Assembly (NCBI GenBank): GCA_024278275.1
Contig: JAJRTN010000114.1
Coordinates: 22,550 to 86,549 of the forward strand
DNA: 64,000 bases
Source of the DNA: Candidatus Hydrogenedentota bacterium
GTDB taxonomy: Bacteria > Hydrogenedentota > Hydrogenedentia > Hydrogenedentales > JAJRTN01
Direction of reading: 5' to 3'
Shown here one piece after another: positions 36,196 through 45,316 of the stretch (the first letter of the stretch is position 1; each line of letters begins with the position of its first letter). The notes under the pieces are model-generated. The model did not search any database. It was not told the origin of the DNA and was given only the letters and a program-made list of their open reading frames with translations. A program made the position numbers and the translations under genes.

Positions 36196-36200
36196 CTCGG
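36196..36200. repeat. 5-bp target-site duplication, right copy
   Basis: CTCGG, identical to 34806-34810 and directly abutting the insertion sequence end. Confidence 0.75.
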
Positions 36201-36705
36201 TGAGTTGTGGGACAACAGTTGTGCGAAACTCGTAGGTGACCGGGCCAGAAAGTACGAGACCTATGCTCTTGTCAATCGAATCGTGGTCCACGGAGACGCC
36301 GCAAATCGAGTCGTACTTCTCGGGTGGGGCCTTAACGTCCATAGCCACATAGTCCACGAGGCCCGCGTCAAGCAACAGGGCCAGGACCGTGGGATGTGTG
36401 CCGTTGGTGTCAAGTTTGACACGGTAGCCCAGTTCCCGTATTTCGTGGATGAAATCGGCCAGTCCCGGCTGGAGCGTAGGTTCCCCTCCGCTCAAGACCA
36501 CCGCGTCAAGGAGGCCTTGGCGTTCGCGGAGATACTCAAGCACCTGAGAGACCGGTGTTGTCCCAGCGTAATTTCCGTCGTTGCCCAGGAGCATGCGGTT
36601 GTGGCAATAGAAGCAGTCGAGATTGCAGCCCGGCGTGAAAACGACTGCTGCGATCTTGCCGGGGTAGTCAACGAAGGACGTTCTCTGGATTGCTGCTATC
36701 TTCAT
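36196..36705 (-). pseudogene. nrdG: Anaerobic ribonucleotide reductase activating protein, 5' fragment interrupted by IS
   Basis: This is the first 170 residues of a radical-SAM activase. VVFTPGCNLDCFYCHNRML shows the C27-x3-C31-x2-C34 cluster ligands, and DAVVLSGGEPTLQPGL and VKLDTNGTHPTVL are further radical-SAM motifs. It would install the glycyl radical in NrdD. After E170 the frame runs into the insertion sequence and adds 33 unrelated residues, ending at 36094. The lost C terminus is at 34560-34805. The start overlaps the nrdD stop, as expected for an nrdD-nrdG operon. Confidence 0.92.
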
Positions 36706-38810
36706 AACGCAATCCCGCCCGTCTGAGGTTTTTCAGGATCGCGAAACGCAACCCGGTCCGCGTACTCTTGTTTCTTCCCCTCGTTGTAGTCCGCCACCGG
36801 CCTGAGATATCCCGTTACGCGCGACCAGACCTCGGTTTCGGCCCCGCAGCGAGGGCAGGAAAAGTGCTCGCCCTTGAGGTAGCCGTGACGCGCGCAAATG
36901 CTGAAGGTGGGCGTAATGGACAGATACGGCAGCTTGTACTTGGTGAAGATTCTCTGGATGAGCCGTTTGGCGACAGCTGTGTCCTCGATGCTTTCGCCGA
37001 GGTAGAGATGAAGCACGGTGCCACCCGTGTACAGAGACTGCAGTTCGTCCTGTAACTCGAGTACCTCAAACACGTCATCAGAATACCCCACTGGCAGCTG
37101 GCTTGAGTTGGTGTAGTACGGCGTGCCGTTGCCGGTAGTCTTGATGTCGGGGTACCTGGCCTTATCCAGCCGCGCGAGACGATAGGCCGTGCTTTCCGCC
37201 GGCGTTGCTTCAAGGTTGTAGAGGTGACCCGTCTCGCCCTGGACATCGCCCAGGATACCGCGCAGATAACGCAGGATTCGCAGGGCGAAACCCTGGCCTT
37301 CCGGCGTGCCGAGATCCTTCTCGAGGAGGTTCAGCACGGCTTCGTTCATACCAACGATGCCGATGGTACTGAAATGATTAGACCAGTAGTGGCCAGCCTT
37401 CTGCTTTATGCCGCGCAGGTAGTTCCTCGAATAAGGATAGAGCCCTTCCTCGGTCTGAACCTCGATGACCTTGCGCTTGATCTCCAGAGCGGCCACACCG
37501 ATCCGGACCAGCCGGCACAGACGCTCCTTGAACTCGTGCTCTGTCTTGGAGAGATATCCAATGCGGGGGAGGTTGATCGTGAACACCCCGATGGAGCCGG
37601 TGAGGGGGTTGCTGCCGAAAAGGCCCCCACCTCGACGCCGCAACTCAGTCGTGTCCAGGCGCAGGCGGCAGCACATGGACACGGCTTCTTCCGGGGAAAG
37701 GTCCGAATTGACATAATTCGCGAAGTAGGGGATCCCGTACTTGCACGTGATCCCCATGAACGCCTCGACGGCCGGCAACTCCCAGTCAAAGTCCTTGGTG
37801 ATGTTGATCGTGGGGATCGGGAACGTGAATACACGTCCTTTCGCATCCCCCTCCATCATCACGTCACAGAACGCGCGGCTAAACATGTCCATCTCCGCCT
37901 GGAATTCGCCGTAGGTGGCGCTGATTAGCTCGCCCCCGATAATCGCGGGCGTGTTCTTCAACGTCGCCGGTACCGTGATGTCAAACGTCAGATTGGAGAA
38001 TGGACACTGAAACCCCACGCGCGTCGGGATGTTCAGGTTGAAGACGAATTCCTGGAGCGCCTGTTTGACCTGGTCATGGGTCATTCCGTCGTAGCGGATA
38101 AACGGTGCACAGTACGTGTCGAAACTGCCCCAAGCCTGGGCCCCGGCGGTCTCCCCCTGCGTCGTGAAGGTTGAGTTGATGACTTGGCCCAAGAACGACC
38201 GCAAATGCTTGGCCGGCCGACTTTCCACTTTTCCGGGGGCGCCACCGAACCCTTCCAGCAGTAATTGGCAAAGGTCCCACCCCGTACAGTACGGTCCGAA
38301 GAAGCCGAGATCATGGATGTGGGCGGAGCCGTTCTCATGGGCCTCGCGGACTTCGACAGGGTATATTTCGTGAAGGCAGTAGTTCTTTGTGAAGAACTCG
38401 CGTACGTAGTTGTTGAGCCCGTTTATGCTCTTCTGAGCATTGGCGTTTTCTTTGACGCGCCAGTCCCGGTCCCCGAGGTAATCCGAGAACATATCGATCG
38501 TGGCTCCGATAAGGGCGTTGAGGTTCCTGGCGCTCGCACGTTTTTCCCGATACAGAATATAGGCCTTGGACGTGCGGGCGTGGCCGTTCTCGATAAGCAC
38601 TTTCTCCACAAGGTCCTGAATCTGTTCAACTTCGGGGATGCGATTCGCGAACTGCTCCTCAGCGAGGCGAATGACCTCCTTACAAAGGTTTTCCGCTCTG
38701 GCGAAGTCGTTGCCGCCGCAAGCCGAGGCAGCTTTGAAGATAGCGCACGTGACCTTGTCGGGCTGGAACGCTTCAATGCTGCCATCCCGCTTCCTGATTC
38801 GCTTAATCAC
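36702..38810 (-). CDS. nrdD: Anaerobic (class III) ribonucleoside-triphosphate reductase
   Basis: About 702 residues from GTG 38810, chosen because AAAGGAG sits seven bases upstream. An ATP-cone (KRDGSIEAFQPDKVTCAIFK) is followed by the catalytic barrel. The C terminus has a four-cysteine zinc region (CARHGYLKGEHFSCPRCG) and the glycyl-radical loop RVTGYLRPVADYNEGKKQEY. It makes deoxynucleotides without oxygen. It appears intact, but its activase gene is broken, so the pair may be inactive unless another activase exists. Carriage on an integrated island is unusual. Confidence 0.93.
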   Translation of the reverse strand: MIKRIRKRDGSIEAFQPDKVTCAIFKAASACGGNDFARAENLCKEVIRLAEEQFANRIPEVEQIQDLVEKVLIENGHARTSKAYILYREKRASARNLNALIGATIDMFSDYLGDRDWRVKENANAQKSINGLNNYVREFFTKNYCLHEIYPVEVREAHENGSAHIHDLGFFGPYCTGWDLCQLLLEGFGGAPGKVESRPAKHLRSFLGQVINSTFTTQGETAGAQAWGSFDTYCAPFIRYDGMTHDQVKQALQEFVFNLNIPTRVGFQCPFSNLTFDITVPATLKNTPAIIGGELISATYGEFQAEMDMFSRAFCDVMMEGDAKGRVFTFPIPTINITKDFDWELPAVEAFMGITCKYGIPYFANYVNSDLSPEEAVSMCCRLRLDTTELRRRGGGLFGSNPLTGSIGVFTINLPRIGYLSKTEHEFKERLCRLVRIGVAALEIKRKVIEVQTEEGLYPYSRNYLRGIKQKAGHYWSNHFSTIGIVGMNEAVLNLLEKDLGTPEGQGFALRILRYLRGILGDVQGETGHLYNLEATPAESTAYRLARLDKARYPDIKTTGNGTPYYTNSSQLPVGYSDDVFEVLELQDELQSLYTGGTVLHLYLGESIEDTAVAKRLIQRIFTKYKLPYLSITPTFSICARHGYLKGEHFSCPRCGAETEVWSRVTGYLRPVADYNEGKKQEYADRVAFRDPEKPQTGGIAL

Positions 38811-38955
38811 CACAGATCTCCTTTCTGCTTTCCGCCTTGGCGCAATGTGCAATGGCTCTGGCTGGCCTCGCGATGTACTTGTGGCTGCCCGATCTGTGTT
38901 CGTGTGTAGCATGAAGCTGATACCGGCTACATCGGGGCACCTTCCTTGCCTGTTG

Positions 38956-40483
38956 TTATTGCGGCAGGATCTGTGGCGTCGTTTCAGGTCTGTTGTGAAC
39001 ATCGGGAGGAGGGGGTGCCGTGAACCGGCGCTGGGGAACTGGCGTCGGGATCCAGCCCCCGTAAACTGAGCCAGTGGCAATAACGTCGCTGAGAACCTCA
39101 TGTTGTTGACAGAGGACGTGGAGGTCCGATGTCTTGACGGATTCGCCCCCAAATTCCTCCCACCACAATTGGGTCAGGGCGCGCCTGTCGGGAGTTTCGA
39201 CATCGGCCTCAACGTACATCGCCTCGATATTGCCCAGGAAACCGGGGATTCCCGACACCTCGAGTATGCCACCCAAGACGGTCGACCAATCCTCGAACGA
39301 GCCAAGCGGATCCCCGCGCCAACGAGGGAATCCTTCCTCACACCACGCCAGGACAAGGGTCAAACATGCCCGCACAAGTTCCGACCTGTGATGCCGCGCC
39401 CACGAGAGGAGGTCTTCGTGCCGAAAGTTCTGGCGTAACCACGGCCTGTCCGTTCGAGGGTCGATTCTGATGCGAACACTCCGCCGCGCAATTTCTAATT
39501 TCTAATTTCTAATGTGAAGCGGGGGTTGTTGGCCGTCGCAATCCATACTGCCTGGTTGTTGAGGGCAAGCATCCGTTTGCTGCCGAGGAGACGATCCGTC
39601 GGCTGCGTGGTCGTCAGGACGCTGGCCAAAGCGGGATCATCAAGAGTGCGGTTCTGGGGAATGTTGTCCAGGAGGATGATAGGGGCACCGGCCACCATAA
39701 GGGACGTGAGTTTCTTCCTATTATCCGCCGAACTCGCGCTCAGTGTCGTGGGTTTGCACGGCTCGCCGATGGTGATGACGGCGACAAGGTCTGCCAACCG
39801 CCCCTTCCCGGTGTGGGCGATTCCACTATGTGGAGTGGCGTTGGCGCATCTTTGATGGCCCGCCGGATAAACGGCAGCACCATCAGGGCCACGGCATGCG
39901 CCCGGCTGGCCTCATCCGTGAAAGGGAAATCGCATATAGCCTCCAAAAGCAACCTGCGTGCGCCGGCTACGTCGAGTTGCACCGGAATGGAGGTCCTGAG
40001 ACCGTACGCATCGTGGAAGTACAACTGTTCGTCTTCGTGGTACCCGGGACAGTCGATCAGGTCAAAGTTCCTGCCGAACACGGGCACAGTGGCTACAGTA
40101 TTCAGTTCAGGTAAACCCTCGTCCGGATCATCGATGATGGCGTCCAGAATCCTGCTCGGCGGCGACGAAGGCGTCTCGCCGTTGGTAGTCCTCTTCTTCC
40201 AGTCGGCTACCTCAGCGAGGTACTTGAACATACTCCGTTTGGTACAAGGGACGATGTGCGGAGCATCACCTTTTCGTACGTCAACAAGGCGAACAAGACG
40301 CCCGGCGCTACGAAAGATGACCGGGGGGGCGTTGGCCACTTTCATGACTCTCAATGCGTGGCGGAGCACGATACGCGGCTGCTCGTCCGTGTAGACCACG
40401 GGAAACGCGTCCTCGGCAGGGGATTCCGTCACACCCGGATCTTCTTGGCGTCCAAAAAGCTGCATGATTCTGTCCTCGCTCAT
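38956..40483 (-). pseudogene. D5/VirE-like primase-associated helicase, broken by two slippage lesions
   Basis: Three consecutive frames add up to one P-loop protein. Part 1 (from ATG 40483) ends at the Walker A region ESPTPGRG; part 2 (about 39797 to 39495) continues KGRLADLVAVITIGEP, a Walker-B-like PIILLDNI and sensor-like WIATANNPRFTLEI. Part 3 (about 39486 to 38956) continues ARRSVRIRIDPRTDRPW. A missing 7-bp unit at 39790-39800 and two extra copies of a 7-bp unit at 39487-39510 explain both breaks. Undoing them gives 506 codons in one frame. It partners the primase upstream. Confidence 0.8.
39487..39510. repeat. 7-bp tandem repeat (AATTTCT x3 + AAT)
   Basis: Three perfect AATTTCT units plus AAT inside the helicase gene. 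On the coding strand the unit is ATTAGAA. A single unit would keep the reading frame (F-T-L-E-I-A-R-R); three units introduce a TAG stop. Confidence 0.85.
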
Positions 40484-40532
40484 GTGCAGAAGCCACCGGT
40501 TGGCCGCAGCTGTGTGGGTTTCGGGTGGAGCG

Positions 40533-41570
40533 TCACGCGCTCTTCTCCTTGGTGGCCAGTTTCCTGCCGGAGATCGGGCAAGAAGGCTCGCAGAACTGTT
40601 GCACGACGGGTTCTTCACAGCCGCATCCGCGATACTCCTTCAGGTAGGCTCCCGCAGTCTGCGACCGAACCTCGGTGGGCGTGATTATTCCCTTGCCGTC
40701 CGTGGGACGGTTCTTCCGGGACCACTCCAATAGGGTTGCTTCAGCGAGATCATAAGGAAGTCCCACCTTCCGCAAATGAACAGCCAGGCGAAAACACGCG
40801 ACCCGCTGATTCTCTGTAACGCCTTCCTCAAGCATCCGCCTGGCGCATGGCGGGAGCATCACGGGTGACTGGAAGACGCCCAGAGATACCTGCACCTTGG
40901 AAGTGGGGTGTATTCCGACGGCAATGTCATTGATTTCGATAATCTCGTCGAAAAGCGTTTCAGGAACCAACTCGACACTATCCAGGAAATCCCATTGATT
41001 AGGGTAGGGGCGCAACGAAGCTTCAACGTCCACGAAGACCGTTCGGCCCTGAGGAACAAGACCCCCGAACAACGGCGCATATATGAAATTGCCCCAGGAG
41101 CCCGATCCGGGGTCTATCGCGTCCTGTTTGGGGAATATCTCCGTTTCGGGATGGTCGATTTCCTCGGTGATGTGGAGGAAGACGGCGCGAGCCTTGGCAG
41201 CGTCAACGCCGTCTTCGTCCGCAAAGCCCCATACATGGAACCCTTTGCTCTTGCTGATCTCGATGTATGCCGAAAGACCATAATGTTTTGCGGCAGACAC
41301 AAACTCAAGAGGCGCCGTAGGGTCGGCATGGTCAAAATCGGCCACCACGGAACGAGTGCGATCCCCAGTCAACAGGTACACGCCATAGGGCTGTCTCCCG
41401 GTAAGATGTTTCAGCAGCACCTCGTCGGTGACAGGCTTCTTGACCTGCCATGCCCGGCCCGAGGCAGGGTCGTAGGTGCCGTAGACGTCCTGCAGCCCAC
41501 TGAACCGTGCCCTGAAAAGCTGCATCTTCGCAGCTGTGTCCCTGTCGTCTTTCCGGATTTGGGACGGCAT
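40533..41570 (-). CDS. Archaeo-eukaryotic-type primase (AEP) with PriCT-like and Cys-rich C terminus
   Basis: A 345-residue primase. The catalytic pair lies in SVVADFDHADP (D78, D80) and the SKSKGFHVWGF segment (residues 106-116, with H112) is the nucleotide-binding motif of TOTE/AEP-type primases. A helical middle region (about 235-290) resembles PriCT. The C terminus contains CGCEEPVVQQFCEPSCPISG, a probable zinc site. AGGAGGG precedes the ATG. It would prime replication of the island together with the helicase downstream. Confidence 0.78.
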   Translation of the reverse strand: MPSQIRKDDRDTAAKMQLFRARFSGLQDVYGTYDPASGRAWQVKKPVTDEVLLKHLTGRQPYGVYLLTGDRTRSVVADFDHADPTAPLEFVSAAKHYGLSAYIEISKSKGFHVWGFADEDGVDAAKARAVFLHITEEIDHPETEIFPKQDAIDPGSGSWGNFIYAPLFGGLVPQGRTVFVDVEASLRPYPNQWDFLDSVELVPETLFDEIIEINDIAVGIHPTSKVQVSLGVFQSPVMLPPCARRMLEEGVTENQRVACFRLAVHLRKVGLPYDLAEATLLEWSRKNRPTDGKGIITPTEVRSQTAGAYLKEYRGCGCEEPVVQQFCEPSCPISGRKLATKEKSA

Positions 41571-41584
41571 GCCTGTGTGCCCTC

Positions 41585-41929
41585 CTACAGACCGCCTCGT
41601 TCATCGACCAAGTAGTCGAAGGCCGAAGGGTTCCCGAGACACGGCTCTTCGTCCAGCTCGTCGTTCGTGATGTACCGTCCCTCGATATCCCCGTTAAACG
41701 GTCGCGACAACCCGAATAGATCCACGGCCAGGGTATGCGCCAGGAAATCGGCCTTGCAGTCGGGACAAAGCCCGGAGGCAACATCGTGCCATTGCTCACC
41801 AAGAGGATCTGTCTCCTGAAGCAAACCATCGCAAGGGTTGCACAACTCAAAATCGTCCACGCGGTCATCGATGGAGCGGTCTACCCAGATCCCGCGTTCC
41901 AGCCCGTGGTTACGCTTGAAAAGCATCAT
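41585..41929 (-). CDS. Hypothetical protein with CxxC pairs
   Basis: A 114-residue acidic protein with two cysteine pairs (CNPCDG near residue 30 and CPDCKADF near residue 55), suggesting a small zinc-binding domain. A very strong ribosome site (GAGGAGG) precedes ATG 41929. It lies between the primase and a helical-domain protein in the same direction. No family is recognised. Confidence 0.6.
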   Translation of the reverse strand: MMLFKRNHGLERGIWVDRSIDDRVDDFELCNPCDGLLQETDPLGEQWHDVASGLCPDCKADFLAHTLAVDLFGLSRPFNGDIEGRYITNDELDEEPCLGNPSAFDYLVDERGGL

Positions 41930-42028
41930 GTAATCCTCCTCAGCTGTTATTCGCGTCTTAGTCTCGCTACGTTCAGGCGGTAGACGCGCCAGGGCTGTTT
42001 CAGTTGATCCGCCTCGGAGAACTCAGGG

Positions 42029-42673
42029 TTATGCCGCACCGCCTCTTGCCTGCCCCGGCGCACTGAACACCTGTCTCAACGACATGTCGCTGCCAGCGTA
42101 ATCGACGATGAGATCGGCGCAAGCGGATGTAAGTTCCTCCGGCGAACGGTCCTCCACAACCTCGCCCAGAAACTCTCCCCAACGGTCGAGGATGAGCGCC
42201 GTTAGGTCCCGCCTGGTACTCCAGTCCAGCTGCTGGATGCGGCTGTTCAAGACCCAGCGCACGTGCCTTTGTCTTTGCACCTCTTTGATAACATCCGCAA
42301 GAGCCAGGAAGACGATGCGCAGCCCATCCTTACCGTACTTGGCTGTATCGCGCAGTGCGCCCTCGTAGCCATTGGCATTCCTTCCTTGGTACCCGTGCTC
42401 CAGGAAGTACACTGCCTCTGCCTGGGCTTGCTCGGGAGTCAGAACCCTCGAGAGGGGCAAGCCGTACTCGTAGATGTGCGCGACGAATTCCCCCACTATG
42501 CAGAGCAGGGTCTCATTGTTGATGGGGGTAGGAATGCTGTCACTGACCTTGAACGTGGAAGCGGCAGCATCAACAGATTCGTCAATGCCGCGATGCACAG
42601 TATCGCCGTCCAGAAGCGACAGGACTTCAGCGAGAATACCCTCAAGTCTTTTTCGGGGAAGGGAATTCTTCAT
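42029..42673 (-). CDS. Hypothetical protein, helical repeat-domain family (copy A)
   Basis: A 214-residue, mostly helical protein. Its middle, from GEFVAHIYEYGLPLSR through GLRIVFLALADVIKEVQRQR, follows the same residue pattern as the proteins at 45317-45895 and 45907-46488 and the C-terminal domain of the Lon-like protease at 46511-48202. GGAG precedes the ATG at 42673, which overlaps the end of the TraD-like gene. Role unknown; a shared protein-interaction domain is the simplest reading. Confidence 0.65.
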   Translation of the reverse strand: MKNSLPRKRLEGILAEVLSLLDGDTVHRGIDESVDAAASTFKVSDSIPTPINNETLLCIVGEFVAHIYEYGLPLSRVLTPEQAQAEAVYFLEHGYQGRNANGYEGALRDTAKYGKDGLRIVFLALADVIKEVQRQRHVRWVLNSRIQQLDWSTRRDLTALILDRWGEFLGEVVEDRSPEELTSACADLIVDYAGSDMSLRQVFSAPGQARGGAA

Positions 42674-45131
42674 AGTGAAACTCCACGGACCTATTTCGAC
42701 CAGGGGGATGTGACGGTTTGGCCGCTACGTGTTTTCGGGAAGGCATGCCCCGCCGGCGGTTGGCTTCGAGGACTTCGTTTATGGGCTTGTAGTAGCGCTC
42801 ATACGACAATTGTTTCGCGCGATCGCTGACTGACGTGTCCGTTACTTCATCCATGAAGGGAGTTTCTATTTTCATGACGTCGTTTCCGATACGGACGATC
42901 GCCTCCCGAGGTTCAAGCGAGGTCAAATCTTCCGCTGCAACCTGTCCTCGCAGAAACTTGGCGATCCGCGGAGCGTCATCCGCGGCAACATTGAAGGCGA
43001 TTGTTGTGCCGACCATACCGAGCGCATCGACTTGCTTCTTCTCGAACTGGCTAAGATACTGATGGGCGAGGGTCAGGCTGACTCCATACTTTCGAGTCTC
43101 CGCGATCATGTCCTCCAGTGCGCTCGTCACACACCGATGAGCTTCGTCCACATATACGTGAAAGGCGCGACGTTCGCCAGGGGGCAATTCGCTCCTACTC
43201 AGCGCCGCCATGTGAACCAGGGAGAGAAGCAATCCCCCCAGTATGTCTCGAGAATCTGACCCTACAGTAGATAGGTTGACAATGAAGATCTTTCCCGTGT
43301 CCATGATTTCTCGTAGGTCAATATTGCTATCCATCTGAGAAAACATCAGCGCAACTGTGTCGTGGGACATGAGTTTCGCGAGCTTATGGTCGACTGGGGA
43401 AAAATCGTTATCCCTGTACCTGGGGAGTTTGTGTTCAAAGAAATAGCGAATGTGTTCGTTCGTAACCGAGTCGACGATTTGTTTTCGAATCCGTTCTCTT
43501 TCTTCTGACTTGATTGCGAGAAGCTTAGAGATCTCCCCGAGAGTGCCCTGACCCGTCTCGATAAGACCGTAGATCGCGTGACGAAGAAGGGTTTCCAGGC
43601 GGTGGCCCCAGCCAGTTGTGATGTGCATGAAGGCTCGCACCAAATCGTCGGCGATTCTGTCCGCTGGTTGATTGGTACGCATTGGATTCCACATGGGAAC
43701 ATGTGTCCGGTCTCCTGGGTTGAGGTAGACGACTCTCTCCAATTGGGCCTCTGTGATTCTCCGCATGATGGCCATTGAGAGGTCCCCATGCGGATCGATG
43801 ATCGCCACGCCATGGCCGTTTTCGATGTCCTCGCAGCACATGTGCTCCATCAGGAATGACTTTCCCCCTCTTGGCCTGCCAATGATGTGCCCATGCGAAG
43901 GACGAATGTCATCCGGCCATCTCACTTCATCGACCTGATCAGCTCTCGTTGTAAAACCAATGAGCGTCCCGCTTGAAGTAAGCTCACTGCGGCGAGCGTA
44001 AGAATCTACTATTGCGATGTCGAGCCCTCGAGCAATGAACGAATGCAGATTGGGAATGTTGAGCAGGCCACTAACTTCAAAACTGTTAAGAATCGAGCCG
44101 GCGCAATGTGCTGTGCCGAGTCTGAACATGTCACGGACTTGGTTGGGCGAAATGTGGCGGAGATAGTCGTCGTGCGAAAGACAGTTCATGGGGCGGCCGC
44201 CGTGCTGAAACAATTGCAGGAATGTGCAAAGCGCCCGGAGCGTATTGAATGCGCCACCATCTGGGCATCCCAATAGCCCCACACGAATCGCTGCGCAGAA
44301 AAAGGGCTTATCCGCATGGGACTTGGTCTCAACCTCTGAAGCCATATTATTGAGTTGCCCGGACGGCGCCTGCTGAGCGTAGCGCTGCTGAGAGAGTAGA
44401 CTCCCACTAGAATGTGATAAGCGCATGAGAAACTCGAGGTCGATAAGGAGCTCAACGTTGTGATGCCAATCGTGGTTCAAGGCAACCGGTTGGATGACCA
44501 CCTGGTACACCCCCAGACTTGGAGGCGCCAGAAAGCTTAGACTGTTGAGGAAGGACTCGAAGGGGGAGAGTTTGAGTTCGCTTGGCCTGGTCAGAAGATG
44601 GCTGTAGGGGGGAGGGGTATAGAAACTCTCGAAGAGCCCGGTTTCCCAGGCATCCACGGGATAGGTGTCCAGAGGATGTCCTGGGCACGAAGAAAGTTCG
44701 CAGTCGGGAAAGAAGCCTCGTAACGCCGCGTGAACGACCGGCTCATCCTCTTTGTGGCACAGGAGGGTGAAGAGAATCTGATTCTTGTTGCCGGTGATCT
44801 CGAAGGTGAGTCTATGTGTGATGGCATGAAGCTGCTTGACGAACAGCTCGTTTCGGATCCAGTCGCACTCCTGTTCCGGATGCCACCAGATCTTGAGCCG
44901 CACCAAGTCTTGTCTGCATGGTGGGGTCGTGGGTATAAAGGCCGGCTGCTCGTCGGCGCACAGTAAGTCCTCCGGTGCAAGTAGTGGGAGGTACGGCGGT
45001 TCCAGTTCGACCGGCGCCGGAGAGATTTCCGGCAGACATCCTTTGGACATCTCCTTTTCGAAGATAACCCGGGCTTTTGCGGCCAACATGGTGGACTGGG
45101 CTCTGGGAAGCATCAATTTGTTGTTCGGCAT
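42642..45131 (-). CDS. TraD/VirD4-HerA-type DNA-translocase-like ATPase
   Basis: An 829-residue P-loop ATPase. The first ~390 residues form an N-terminal domain with no catalytic motif. Walker A is IIGRPRGGKSFLMEHM (near residue 415), followed by VAIIDPHGDLSMAIMRRI; Walker B is HVYVDEAHRCVTSALEDMIA (near 660) with the SLTLAHQYLSQFEKKQ sensor typical of conjugative coupling and HerA-like proteins. No N-terminal membrane helices are evident, unlike classic VirD4. No relaxase or mating-pore genes are nearby, so a role in the conjugation/defence-like cluster is more likely than plasmid transfer. AAAGGGTGAGCC precedes the ATG. Confidence 0.82.
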   Translation of the reverse strand: MPNNKLMLPRAQSTMLAAKARVIFEKEMSKGCLPEISPAPVELEPPYLPLLAPEDLLCADEQPAFIPTTPPCRQDLVRLKIWWHPEQECDWIRNELFVKQLHAITHRLTFEITGNKNQILFTLLCHKEDEPVVHAALRGFFPDCELSSCPGHPLDTYPVDAWETGLFESFYTPPPYSHLLTRPSELKLSPFESFLNSLSFLAPPSLGVYQVVIQPVALNHDWHHNVELLIDLEFLMRLSHSSGSLLSQQRYAQQAPSGQLNNMASEVETKSHADKPFFCAAIRVGLLGCPDGGAFNTLRALCTFLQLFQHGGRPMNCLSHDDYLRHISPNQVRDMFRLGTAHCAGSILNSFEVSGLLNIPNLHSFIARGLDIAIVDSYARRSELTSSGTLIGFTTRADQVDEVRWPDDIRPSHGHIIGRPRGGKSFLMEHMCCEDIENGHGVAIIDPHGDLSMAIMRRITEAQLERVVYLNPGDRTHVPMWNPMRTNQPADRIADDLVRAFMHITTGWGHRLETLLRHAIYGLIETGQGTLGEISKLLAIKSEERERIRKQIVDSVTNEHIRYFFEHKLPRYRDNDFSPVDHKLAKLMSHDTVALMFSQMDSNIDLREIMDTGKIFIVNLSTVGSDSRDILGGLLLSLVHMAALSRSELPPGERRAFHVYVDEAHRCVTSALEDMIAETRKYGVSLTLAHQYLSQFEKKQVDALGMVGTTIAFNVAADDAPRIAKFLRGQVAAEDLTSLEPREAIVRIGNDVMKIETPFMDEVTDTSVSDRAKQLSYERYYKPINEVLEANRRRGMPSRKHVAAKPSHPPGRNRSVEFHYEEFPSPKKT

Positions 45132-45270
45132 GGCTCACCCTTTCTGAAGAAGAGGCGGTAGAAAGGGGTAAGGTCGTTTCAGTTTTGAGACCGCCACGCT
45201 GAAGGAGGGAATTACGGAGCGCGTTGTCAACGGCTTGAAAGGCTGGGTGGGCACGGCTCCAGATGCCAGG

Positions 45271-45288
45271 GCGTTGTATATACAACGC
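45271..45288. promoter_or_regulatory. 18-bp perfect palindrome, possible operator
   Basis: GCGTTGTATATACAACGC is a perfect palindrome in the largest gap (186 bases) within the island gene run, upstream of the TraD-like gene. A nearby GCGTTGTCAACGG repeats the half-site and yields a TTGACA on the minus strand. A dimeric repressor site is a reasonable guess. Confidence 0.45.
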
Positions 45289-45316
45289 CGCGCCGCCATT
45301 CCTTGGAGACAGGCAC

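Noticed and set aside
39487..39510. Tandem AATTTCT units considered as an iteron or CRISPR-like array
   Set aside because: Only three 7-bp units without spacers, lying inside a coding frame; slippage explains it better.
42642..45131. TraD-like gene as evidence for a conjugative plasmid or ICE transfer region
   Set aside because: No relaxase, VirB4 mating-pair set, pilin or lytic transglycosylase cluster is present nearby; it fits better as a component of the unassigned cluster.
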